A stretch of DNA of 64,000 nucleotides from Candidatus Saccharibacteria bacterium. GTDB lineage: Bacteria > Patescibacteriota > Saccharimonadia > Saccharimonadales > Saccharimonadaceae. Shown piece after piece: positions 7,811 to 14,295 of this stretch. Position 1 is the stretch's first letter. The number at the start of each line of letters is the position of its first letter. Under the pieces are notes generated by a model that worked only from the letters and a program-made list of their open reading frames with translations, was not told the origin of the DNA and searched no databases. The stretch is taken from positions 700,113 to 764,112 of the forward strand of contig CP066696.1 in assembly GCA_016432585.1 (NCBI GenBank). The letters are read 5' to 3'. Made by a program: the position numbers and the translations under genes.

Positions 7811-8329
7811 ATGCGAAAAAGCAAAAGCGGTTTTACTATTGTCGAGCTTATTATAATCATTGTCGTCATTGGCATTCTTGCAACAATCGTTATCGTTGCC
7901 TATAACGGATCTCGCACCCGAGCACAAAATGTCGAGCGCATTAACGAATTAAAGGCTTGGCAAAAAGCCTTTGTGCAGTATAAAGGCACGAATAATGGCA
8001 TCTACCCAGACGTTGCCGATGGCGGCTACTGCCTAGGAACGGGCTTTCCAGACCAGAAATGCCGCGACTACACCCAAGCGGTCAATTTCTATACCGAAGC
8101 TGATTCTGCAACACTTATGGATATACTAAAAACATACGATCCGCCACTCTCGGGTTCACGAGTACCCGTAAATGGGACCGTTGGACCATACGTCGAATAC
8201 TATTCAGATGTTATCCATCTTACAGCCGTGCTAAATGGTACGGCGTCGGATTGTCCAGGCGGTACCTTTTATGTATGGGGCGACGGCGCAGGCCGTATCC
8301 TTTGCCGCGTCGCCCTGGAACGAGATTAA
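7811..8329 (+). CDS. Type IV prepilin-like protein (pseudopilin A)
   Basis: Class III-signal protein of 172 residues. A short basic leader (MRKSKSG) ends at the prepilin peptidase site G|F, followed by the hydrophobic helix FTIVELIIIIVVIGILAT with the conserved Glu at +5. The mature globular part has four Cys: a pair in YCLGTG...KC near residues 75-85 and a pair in DCPGG...LCRV at the C-terminus, consistent with disulphides. It would be processed by PilD and assembled by a type IV pilus machine, neither of which is in this window. A related gene is at 13783-14250. The start at 7811 fits the leader and the TATAGT at 7799. Confidence 0.85.
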   Translation: MRKSKSGFTIVELIIIIVVIGILATIVIVAYNGSRTRAQNVERINELKAWQKAFVQYKGTNNGIYPDVADGGYCLGTGFPDQKCRDYTQAVNFYTEADSATLMDILKTYDPPLSGSRVPVNGTVGPYVEYYSDVIHLTAVLNGTASDCPGGTFYVWGDGAGRILCRVALERD

Positions 8330-9306
8330 CCTCGAGGAGGTTCGCCGTCAGGATCGTCGAGCAGCTTTTTGCTCTTGATCTCGTAGCGTTTGCCGGTAAT
8401 TTCGCTAACGATATAATCTTCGTTGATAAGATTTACGAACGTATCAAGATCGTTGCCATCCATAATAATAATCGCGCCTGCATCATCAGTCATCAACTCT
8501 AGCTGCATTGTATCGGCATACTCTATTGCCTGTTCTTGGGTGACGGCACCGATTTCCATTTTCTGCAGTTTATTTACAATTTTCTTGCGTTCACGAACAA
8601 GCGATTGCAAATCAAGACCGTCAGGAAAACTCAGTTTGAATTGCTTTTCAATCTCTTCTACCTTTTGGTCAGCGAGTGCCTGTTTTTTATAATCGTAGTT
8701 AAATAGCTTTTCAAATTTTCCCTGATTAAACACAAAAATATCTTTATTAACAATCAAAACCTGATTGTCTGAAGGCATTTTAATACCAACATCTGCCTGA
8801 AAAGCGCCGAACTTGCCATCGCGAAACTCCCAAGAAGTTGCGCCACTCAGTACCTGTCCTTGGCTAATCGCCTTGATAACATAAAACGGCTTGTCAGGTG
8901 TGTCTTTATGAGTAAACTTGGCAACAATACCCTTCACACGCTTAAATTCGTGCTCTTCCTGCGAGAATTCAACAATATCATGGCGCTCTTTTTCAATAAT
9001 ATGCAGAAGCGTCTCGGCACGACCCACCTTTACAAGATCGGTTCGAAGGAGCGTGTTCTCCTCGCCATCCGAAAGCTCATAGTCGCGAACAGAAAGACCA
9101 GTTCCCGCACCCATAGTGACAAAGTTTATGAGATCGTACAGGAATAACGGCTTAATTTGCGCATTTAAATCACTCGTAAAATTGGTTGTGTATGGAGTGT
9201 AGTTTTTGTTAAACAAAAAGAATTCTACATCGAGTTCTTTTTTAATTCCATCGGTGTTATTTGCCCACAAAAAAATATCGGTAGGCTCAGGGCTTTGGTT
9301 TTCCAT
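8326..9306 (-). CDS. DUF4868/KwaB-like protein
   Basis: A 326-residue soluble protein with no membrane segment. The central and C-terminal part resembles the DUF4868 family, which includes KwaB of the Kiwa anti-phage system. It has a beta-rich stretch around FGAFQADVGIKM, the VLIVNKDIFVFNQGKFEKLFNYD block (about residues 185-210), and a closing ITGKRYEIKSKKLL near 305-320. In Kiwa, KwaB works with the membrane sensor KwaA. I find no KwaA-like gene next to it; its tail-to-tail neighbour encodes a prepilin, with which it shares the TTAA stop overlap. TACAAT at about 9339-9344 may be its -10. The family match is from memory of motifs and moderately sure. Confidence 0.55.
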   Translation of the reverse strand: MENQSPEPTDIFLWANNTDGIKKELDVEFFLFNKNYTPYTTNFTSDLNAQIKPLFLYDLINFVTMGAGTGLSVRDYELSDGEENTLLRTDLVKVGRAETLLHIIEKERHDIVEFSQEEHEFKRVKGIVAKFTHKDTPDKPFYVIKAISQGQVLSGATSWEFRDGKFGAFQADVGIKMPSDNQVLIVNKDIFVFNQGKFEKLFNYDYKKQALADQKVEEIEKQFKLSFPDGLDLQSLVRERKKIVNKLQKMEIGAVTQEQAIEYADTMQLELMTDDAGAIIIMDGNDLDTFVNLINEDYIVSEITGKRYEIKSKKLLDDPDGEPPRG

Positions 9307-9389
9307 ATTCTAGCTTTCGTTTTGACTTTAATTGCTACTATTGTACCGTACCCATAGCCAATCACGCCAGTGCTTTTACGGCCTTTTAT

Positions 9390-10352
9390 TTACTCCCAGT
9401 CAAAACCGTGGCCAAAATGACCATACTGCGCCGTTTGTTCGTAAATAGGACGACGTAAGTCGAGCGCTGTAATTATCCCATTAGGCGTCAGATCATACCC
9501 TTGTATCTCTTCGTGGACGCCGTCAATAATAACTGTCGACTCCAGGGGTTCGGCCACACCAATAGCATAGGCAAGTCGAACAAATACCTCACTCGCTTCT
9601 CGAGCACGAAGATAATCAACTGCCACTTTGCGAGCCATATACGCCGCACTGCGATCTACTTTACTTGGATCTTTTCCGCTAAAGGCGCCGCCACCGATTG
9701 AGATCCGCGGCCCGTAATTATCAACAATCAGCTTGCGGCCCGTCAAACCCGCGTCAGCATCAAACCCGCCCAAATCCCAATCACCGCTAGGGTTAATGTG
9801 ATATATCTCGGCACCTCCATATTGCTTCGCCCACTGCTCTACAGCGACACGTAGCTCGGCCTTTTTTGCATGTTGAAAACTTGCAACAACAGAAACAATC
9901 CGCCCGTCACTTACCGTCACCTGTGTTTTACCGTCAAATGACCATCTTTGGTACAAATGTTGGTTCAGCTCTCGCGACAATACCACTTCTAGCGGCAAAA
10001 ACTCTGGAGTCTCACTTGTTGCATACCCAATCATAATCCCCTGGTCGCCCGCACCACCAGTATCCACACCCTGCGCAATCTCACTACTTTGCGTAGCGAT
10101 ATGAACAAACACTTTTACTTCTCCCGCCAGACGCCTTACGATTTTTTCAATATCTACATCGGCAAATTTACTCGTTACCTCGCCTGTAACAAATACGTGA
10201 CCGTGACCACCCGCGACATCAACCGCAACCCGGGCAAGTGGATCTTTTGCGATATACGCATCAAGTATTGCGTCAGAGATCTGATCGCAAATTTTATCCG
10301 GATGCTTTGGCGAGACACTCTCGGCAGTTCGATAATTATAAATAGCAGACAT
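9390..10352 (-). CDS. metK: S-adenosylmethionine synthetase
   Basis: MetK makes SAM from methionine and ATP. The protein has 321 residues from ATG 10352, short of the usual 380-400. It opens with the substrate loop ESVSPKHPDKICDQISDAILD. It contains the family signatures GDQGIMIGYA (about residues 100-110) and GGGAFSGKDPSKVDRSAAY, the phosphate-binding loop. The start is set by AAGGAG 4 nt upstream of ATG; an in-frame ATG further up would enter the riboswitch leader. The SAM riboswitch at 10402-10494 gives product feedback. SAM supplied here would feed the methyltransferases of this window (RsmH, PrmC, the 18.2- and 21.1-kb enzymes). Confidence 0.95.
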   Translation of the reverse strand: MSAIYNYRTAESVSPKHPDKICDQISDAILDAYIAKDPLARVAVDVAGGHGHVFVTGEVTSKFADVDIEKIVRRLAGEVKVFVHIATQSSEIAQGVDTGGAGDQGIMIGYATSETPEFLPLEVVLSRELNQHLYQRWSFDGKTQVTVSDGRIVSVVASFQHAKKAELRVAVEQWAKQYGGAEIYHINPSGDWDLGGFDADAGLTGRKLIVDNYGPRISIGGGAFSGKDPSKVDRSAAYMARKVAVDYLRAREASEVFVRLAYAIGVAEPLESTVIIDGVHEEIQGYDLTPNGIITALDLRRPIYEQTAQYGHFGHGFDWE

Positions 10353-10401
10353 AAAACTCCTTTCATCTGCCCCAACAAAAGAAGAATCTACAAGAATATG
10401 C

Positions 10402-10494
10402 ATATCATTCCCTTATCGGGCTGGATTTAGCACCTGACATTGCTGCTGGTTGCTGGCGAGTCATAGGGCCAGTCCCTCGTCGCACTCTTGATAT
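10402..10494 (-). promoter_or_regulatory. SAM riboswitch (SAM-I clan) in the metK leader
   Basis: Read on the minus strand, a P1 stem (ATATCA at 10489-10494 with TGATAT at 10402-10407) closes a core with canonical SAM-I landmarks. These are ATCAAGAG, then GAGGGACTGGCCCTATGA (kink-turn and P2 loop), GCAACC, GGTGCTAAATCC and CGATAAGGG. P3 and P4 are very short, making the aptamer compact (about 93 nt), so assignment between SAM-I and SAM-I/IV subclasses is open. It lies 50 nt upstream of the metK ATG. No intrinsic terminator follows. CTTCTTT in the downstream leader can pair with AAAGGAG of the Shine-Dalgarno, suggesting translational control (inference). Confidence 0.88.
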
Positions 10495-10512
10495 TAGTTA
10501 GCTTTTTGAGTA

Positions 10513-10518
10513 TAGCAC
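10513..10518 (-). promoter_or_regulatory. Probable -10 of the metK promoter
   Basis: TATACT on the minus strand, about 20 nt upstream of the riboswitch P1 stem. The -35 is not clear. Cassette 1 starts from the same gap in the opposite direction. Confidence 0.45.
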
Positions 10519-10542
10519 ACGTCAGATACATTCACCACAAGC

Positions 10543-10571
10543 TTGATTCTTTACTAGTCATATGTTATAAT
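10543..10571 (+). promoter_or_regulatory. Promoter of GC-rich cassette 1
   Basis: TTGATT (10543-10548), a 17-bp spacer and a perfect TATAAT (10566-10571). The start codon is 50 nt further on. The AT-rich promoter contrasts sharply with the GC-rich gene that follows. Confidence 0.75.
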
Positions 10572-10621
10572 ATAAATAGTCCTTTTGCACCTGCAACAAA
10601 ACGAAGGTTGGTAACAGCACC

Positions 10622-11050
10622 ATGCTCGACCCCGCAACCCTGTTCGGAGACGAACTCAATCGGACCATCGTTATTGACGACGCCAACGGTGTCGTCACCA
10701 TCGAGTCCGACGACATGCGCAACGCTCTCTACTTCGCCCGTAAGGTGGGCGAATACCTGCCGGGCGTCACCTGGAGCGAAGTGATCGTAAGCAGCGCCGA
10801 GCGAAGCCTCACCTTTACGGGTGGCATCGACATCTTCCAGCCCTGGAAGATGATCATCAAGGGCTTCCCGCTGTGCGGCATGGTCGACCACGCCACGCAC
10901 GACACCGGGGTTTTCCTCACCGAATTCCTCCCGGGACGCCTCCCCATGACTCTGGAGCGGATCGTGGAGATCCTCTCCATGCCGCGAGACGGCAACCCGA
11001 ACAACTGGAACTCCACCGCCTACAAGTTCGCCTTCCTCCCACCGCAGTAG
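10622..11050 (+). CDS. GC-rich cassette 1: unknown 142-residue protein
   Basis: I do not recognise this protein. It has 142 residues, is probably soluble and acidic at the N-terminus (MLDPATLFGDELNRTIVIDD), with no signal peptide or membrane helix. It has two His and one Cys in the middle (LCGMVDHATHD) and a Pro/Asn-rich tail. Codons end almost always in C or G, unlike both neighbours, so the frame is real but of foreign-looking composition. It stands alone: the metK leader diverges on its left and an opposing gene faces it on its right. It has its own promoter (10543-10571) and a large terminator (11058-11125). No good Shine-Dalgarno precedes ATG 10622. The long antisense frame is an artefact of GC3 bias. 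Confidence 0.75.
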   Translation: MLDPATLFGDELNRTIVIDDANGVVTIESDDMRNALYFARKVGEYLPGVTWSEVIVSSAERSLTFTGGIDIFQPWKMIIKGFPLCGMVDHATHDTGVFLTEFLPGRLPMTLERIVEILSMPRDGNPNNWNSTAYKFAFLPPQ

Positions 11051-11057
11051 CTGTAAA

Positions 11058-11125
11058 AGAGACGCACCCCCGTTACTGGGTTGCAACGCCATTCATTTGG
11101 CGTTCTCCGGTAACGGGGGTCTCTT
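11058..11125 (+). terminator. Compound terminator of cassette 1
   Basis: An outer AGAGAC/GTCTCT pairing and an 11-bp perfect stem ACCCCCGTTAC (11066-11076)/GTAACGGGGGT (11110-11120) enclose a second hairpin, AACGCC/GGCGTT. Five T follow. The A-run on the left makes it usable in both directions, which would also end the opposing gene at 11137. Confidence 0.85.
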
Positions 11126-11136
11126 TTTGTTAAAAA

Positions 11137-11538
11137 TTATAGCGCATGGTGATCTACATCGATACGTGAGACTGCAGCAATTGCCCCAACAACCCCAAGG
11201 CTGCGAATAACATTTGGCGTATCCGAAAGCGTGTCAACAGCCCCCACTTCAATACCCTCGCGCAAAACAACACGCGGCGTTAAAAAAGACGGGCCGTTTT
11301 TTGTTTTCTCAAGCAATACTAACGTCGTCGACCCTAATACCTGCTCACCAGCTTCCCGAATCCACCCTTCCAGTGCCGCCGTATACTCTTCGACCTCGCC
11401 CTTTATAAGCGTGTGTGTTCCCTGCTCTGTAATAATAGTGACGCGATCCCCAGAGCGTGCCCTCACAAGATCAAGTGACGCATAGCTCCCGTCTTCTCGC
11501 CTCTGGGTTCTACAGCTTCCCTCAAAGTATTCTGCCAT
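11137..11538 (-). CDS. Hypothetical protein downstream of rnhA
   Basis: Not recognised. 133 residues from ATG 11538, which lies 5 nt beyond the rnhA stop, so the two genes are co-transcribed. The longer frame reaching 11577 would run inside rnhA and is less likely. The protein is soluble, with a predicted mixed alpha/beta pattern (SLDLVRARSGDRVTIITEQG, then LGSTTLVLLEKT) and a His pair near the end (IDVDHHAL). No catalytic motif is evident. It ends near the bidirectional terminator of cassette 1. Confidence 0.6.
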   Translation of the reverse strand: MAEYFEGSCRTQRREDGSYASLDLVRARSGDRVTIITEQGTHTLIKGEVEEYTAALEGWIREAGEQVLGSTTLVLLEKTKNGPSFLTPRVVLREGIEVGAVDTLSDTPNVIRSLGVVGAIAAVSRIDVDHHAL

Positions 11539-11543
11539 GCTAC

Positions 11544-11957
11544 CTATAGCCGCTGTTCGCGCGCCTTGTTCGCCCATTCGTCGGCAAGCTCGTTTCCTTT
11601 ATCGCCTACATGACCACGCACCCAAATTAATTTTGCCTTCGACGCACGATATAAGGGACAAACCTCTTTTACGATATCGAGGTTCTTAATCTCGCCGCCC
11701 TTCTTTTTCCACCCATTAGCTTCCCAGCCAAGCGACCATTTTGTAATGACATTAATCCAAAATTCGCTATCGGTATAAATTTCACAATCCGCACCATTCG
11801 CGTCTTTCAGCGCCGCAATAAGCGCTTTTCCTTCCATGCGAATATTTGTCGAATCCATCTCGTGACCAAAAACGGTCGGTTCCATATCTTTAATAACGGC
11901 AAATCCGCCAGGACCGGGGTTGGGGCTGCAGCTCCCATCTGTGTAGTAGGTTATCAT
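11544..11957 (-). CDS. rnhA: Ribonuclease HI
   Basis: Degrades the RNA strand of RNA-DNA hybrids. The 137-residue RNase H fold is complete. The carboxylate tetrad is Asp7 in TDGSCSPNPGPGG, Glu42 in MEGKALIAAL, Asp63 in YTDSEFWIN and Asp126 in GNELADEWA; the flexible-loop His is in WVRGHVGDKGNE. TATACT (11964-11969) ends 6 nt before the ATG, so the mRNA should be leaderless. The next gene begins 5 nt after its stop. Confidence 0.95.
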   Translation of the reverse strand: MITYYTDGSCSPNPGPGGFAVIKDMEPTVFGHEMDSTNIRMEGKALIAALKDANGADCEIYTDSEFWINVITKWSLGWEANGWKKKGGEIKNLDIVKEVCPLYRASKAKLIWVRGHVGDKGNELADEWANKAREQRL

Positions 11958-11983
11958 TATTTCAGTATAGCGTACTCGCCCAG

Positions 11984-12649
11984 CTACCTATCCGAATCGA
12001 CACCTAGTTCGCAAAGCGTTTCTATCATCTCTTCTCGCGTCAGCTTGTCCGTTTCGAGATTGCTCTGCTTTGCGATAATATGACCTTGAATAAGATGCTT
12101 CATCCGGATCGCGTCGTTTCGCCAGAGGTAGTTGATTTGAAAATGGTCAACCGAGCTCATAACACGGCTAGCGATGGTGAGTGATCCAAACAGCGGGCCA
12201 ATACTGCACGATACGTTCAGAACATCTTCTACCCTAAAGCTAATCACATTCGATGTCCAAAAAAAGTCGCGTTTTATAATACTTATCTTCGTGCGGTCCA
12301 CCACAATGTCATCTGGAAACAACTTTATCGGAAACACTGTGCGGGCGGCGCCAAGCACCTGGTGGTATCTTTTTATTGTCTTCTTCAATTTAGCTGCTGC
12401 ATCGAGTTCTTTTTGCTTTTTTGTAGTATGCGGAAACCCATTTAAGAATCTCTCGGCCGAGGTAAATTGTATGTCTCTATTTAAAATATCTTTTACTTCG
12501 TGAAACGCTTTTGTTGCCACAACACCCATTTTTTTGCTCTGTTCCAGCAGCAAGTCGTAGGTGGACGGTTTTCCAGAAGACGGCTCGTTGGATAGATTGC
12601 TCATTTCATCAATCAACTCGTCATCTTTCATGGTGTACACGTCCTCCAT
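11984..12649 (-). CDS. Hypothetical protein with PH-like C-terminal region
   Basis: Not firmly recognised; 221 residues. The N-terminal third is acidic and helical. Residues about 105-190 (FPDDIVVDRTKISIIKRDFF...FGSLTIASR...INYLW) alternate in strands as bacterial PH-like domains do, ending in a helix (RMKHLIQGHIIA). There are no membrane segments. Two starts are possible. ATG 12649 is 12 nt after a TATACT. ATG 12631 is preceded by GGAGG at 11 nt. The gap to the divergent ImmA-like gene holds a GCACGC/GCGTGC inverted repeat that might be an operator. Confidence 0.6.
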   Translation of the reverse strand: MEDVYTMKDDELIDEMSNLSNEPSSGKPSTYDLLLEQSKKMGVVATKAFHEVKDILNRDIQFTSAERFLNGFPHTTKKQKELDAAAKLKKTIKRYHQVLGAARTVFPIKLFPDDIVVDRTKISIIKRDFFWTSNVISFRVEDVLNVSCSIGPLFGSLTIASRVMSSVDHFQINYLWRNDAIRMKHLIQGHIIAKQSNLETDKLTREEMIETLCELGVDSDR

Positions 12650-12668
12650 TTAGATATTACTAGTATAT

Positions 12669-12688
12669 AGCACGCCTGTCATCGCGTG
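12669..12688. repeat. Inverted repeat in a divergent promoter gap
   Basis: GCACGC (12669-12674) and GCGTGC (12683-12688), flanked by TATA on both sides. It lies between the PH-like gene promoter and the ImmA/IrrE-like gene. The size suits a dimeric regulator, but nothing proves binding. Confidence 0.35.
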
Positions 12689-12761
12689 CAATATACGCAT
12701 AGAATGTACATTTTAAAAAATATCTTACGACTATTGTAAATATGACATTTCGACGCTGCTA

Positions 12762-12791
12762 TTGCCTTAATAGGGCGCCGCGATCTACAAT
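12762..12791 (+). promoter_or_regulatory. Leaderless promoter of the ImmA/IrrE-like gene
   Basis: TTGCCT (12762-12767), an 18-bp spacer and TACAAT (12786-12791), ending 7 nt before ATG 12799. Confidence 0.5.
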
Positions 12792-12798
12792 AAAGGTA

Positions 12799-13332
12799 AT
12801 GCGTCATAAAGAAATCAACTCTCTTGCCGAAAACTATGCGGCACAATATAACCCCGAAAAGCTAACGCCGTTTCCCTACGAAAACGTCACAAAAGACCGG
12901 GGTGATCTTGATGTTGTCTATGTCGACCTCGACGATGATTCGGCGTCGGGCGTCATACTCTACGAAGAAAAGGACAACCGCTACAGTATTCTTATCAACT
13001 CAACAAAAAGCGTTAATAGGCAGCACTTTACCCTCGGCCACGAACTAGGCCACTATTTTCTCCACCAAGATATCCTTAAAACAAAAAAAGGCTTAGTAGA
13101 CGGCGAGAAGACGCTCGACAATAGCAATATCCTCTACCGCCTCGACGATGCCGCCATGCAGACACAAATCGAAACCGAGGCAAACCACTTTGCCGCAGCG
13201 CTTATTATGCCCTCGCACCTTGTAGAGGAAGCATGGGACGTCCTTCATGATATCGAGGAGTGCGCAAGGTTGTTCAAGGTTTCAACGATCGCCATGAGTA
13301 TTCGCCTTACCGAATTGGAGCTTGTCAGCTAA
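12799..13332 (+). CDS. ImmA/IrrE-family metallopeptidase
   Basis: Zinc metalloprotease domain (DUF955) of 177 residues. The active site HELGH is at 81-85, inside FTLGHELGHYFLH, and a third ligand is likely in ETEANHFAAALIMP (about 133-146). This family usually cleaves a partner repressor. Typical ImmA partners are Xre-type HTH proteins, but none is adjacent. Instead the gene shares a TAATG stop/start with a small membrane protein. The start at 12799 is chosen because TACAAT ends 7 nt before it; the longer frame to 12742 reads through that promoter. Confidence 0.85.
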   Translation: MRHKEINSLAENYAAQYNPEKLTPFPYENVTKDRGDLDVVYVDLDDDSASGVILYEEKDNRYSILINSTKSVNRQHFTLGHELGHYFLHQDILKTKKGLVDGEKTLDNSNILYRLDDAAMQTQIETEANHFAAALIMPSHLVEEAWDVLHDIEECARLFKVSTIAMSIRLTELELVS

Positions 13333-13745
13333 TGAGCGCCGTTCAAAAAAACAACCCCGATGAAGCCTATTCGCAAAAGCTTCAAAAGTTTTACGATATC
13401 CTTGAAACGCCTCCTGCAACCAGTGGTCGTTATGTTGTCGCTGGAAGCACAAAAGCCCCAAAACGTTCAAATATTTCAGATGAATTGGCTCGCGAAAAAA
13501 AATTAAAAAACGATGACACCGAACAAGATATACGGCTCAAAAAACTGACTCTCGATCGCCTTTTTGTTTTCCTTGCGGGCGAAACCATAATAATTTTTGG
13601 ATTTGCCTTTTGTCAGGCAACTCACCTTTTTAATTTCGCCCTAGAAGAGTGGAGCTTCAACCTTCTTACTTCTGTAACAATCGCCCAGATAACCGCTATG
13701 CTATTTGTCGCCGTTAACTATCTATTCCCCAAAAAGACGAAATAG
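13332..13745 (+). CDS. Small membrane protein coupled to ImmA/IrrE-like peptidase
   Basis: Not recognised. 137 residues: a soluble N-terminal region with many Lys/Glu (to about residue 75) and two C-terminal transmembrane helices (about 80-100 and 112-132), ending in KKTK. It begins at the ATG in the TAATG junction with the peptidase gene, so translation is coupled and a functional partnership is likely. It may be the substrate, anchor or antitoxin of the peptidase; the sequence does not decide. Confidence 0.65.
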   Translation: MSAVQKNNPDEAYSQKLQKFYDILETPPATSGRYVVAGSTKAPKRSNISDELAREKKLKNDDTEQDIRLKKLTLDRLFVFLAGETIIIFGFAFCQATHLFNFALEEWSFNLLTSVTIAQITAMLFVAVNYLFPKKTK

Positions 13746-13782
13746 CGTAAATGATGAATCACTCAGCTAAAGCGATTCGCCA

Positions 13783-14250
13783 CTATTGTCCGTGAAGACT
13801 GAGCTGCGTCTTTATTAAACCGTCAACATCACTCCGCCAGTAAAAACCAAATTCCGTGCAGCGCGCGCTCGCACCTGTTCCGGTACACGATCCGTCATTA
13901 TGATACCCATATTCCCCTACAGTTGGGGTTTTATTGTTTACCAGCGTAATAGCAGTCACCCCCGGAGGAATCATGAGACCATCTTTCATGCTCGGCAAAT
14001 TAGCGGTGCGCCACGAACTCAGCGCCACGCCAATCGTACCGTTGTTAAACGGCGGATAAAAGCCATTGTCGATATAATATGCCTCTACAACCTGCGCAAA
14101 TTGCCGCGCATCAGATGTCCGCTCACTGTCTTTAGCCTGGGCCTGAATGCCGTTATAGGCAACGATCGTAATCGCCGCTAAAATCGCAATAACAACAATC
14201 ACAATCAACAGTTCAACAATTGTGAACCCTTGCTGCCGTTTATTGCTCAT
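13783..14250 (-). CDS. Type IV prepilin-like protein (pseudopilin B)
   Basis: 155-residue class III-signal protein: basic leader MSNKRQQG, cleavage before F, then TIVELLIVIVVIAILAA with Glu at +5. It shares the AYNG(I/S) segment after the helix with the protein at 7811-8329, so they are paralogues. A C-terminal Cys pair (GSCTG...RCTEF) would form the D-loop disulphide. Ser/Gly/Asn-rich surface loops are typical of minor or major pilins. ATG 14250 is preferred over an upstream GTG because it gives the standard short leader. Assembly genes are not in this window. Confidence 0.85.
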   Translation of the reverse strand: MSNKRQQGFTIVELLIVIVVIAILAAITIVAYNGIQAQAKDSERTSDARQFAQVVEAYYIDNGFYPPFNNGTIGVALSSWRTANLPSMKDGLMIPPGVTAITLVNNKTPTVGEYGYHNDGSCTGTGASARCTEFGFYWRSDVDGLIKTQLSLHGQ

Positions 14251-14295
14251 AATTCCGTAATCCACCCCTTACGCTATTGATGATGTTTTGATCTA

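Noticed and set aside
10565-11092. Long antisense frame (175 codons) opposite cassette 1
   Set aside because: GC3-rich genes create long open antisense frames; it has no start context and overlaps the terminator of the sense gene.
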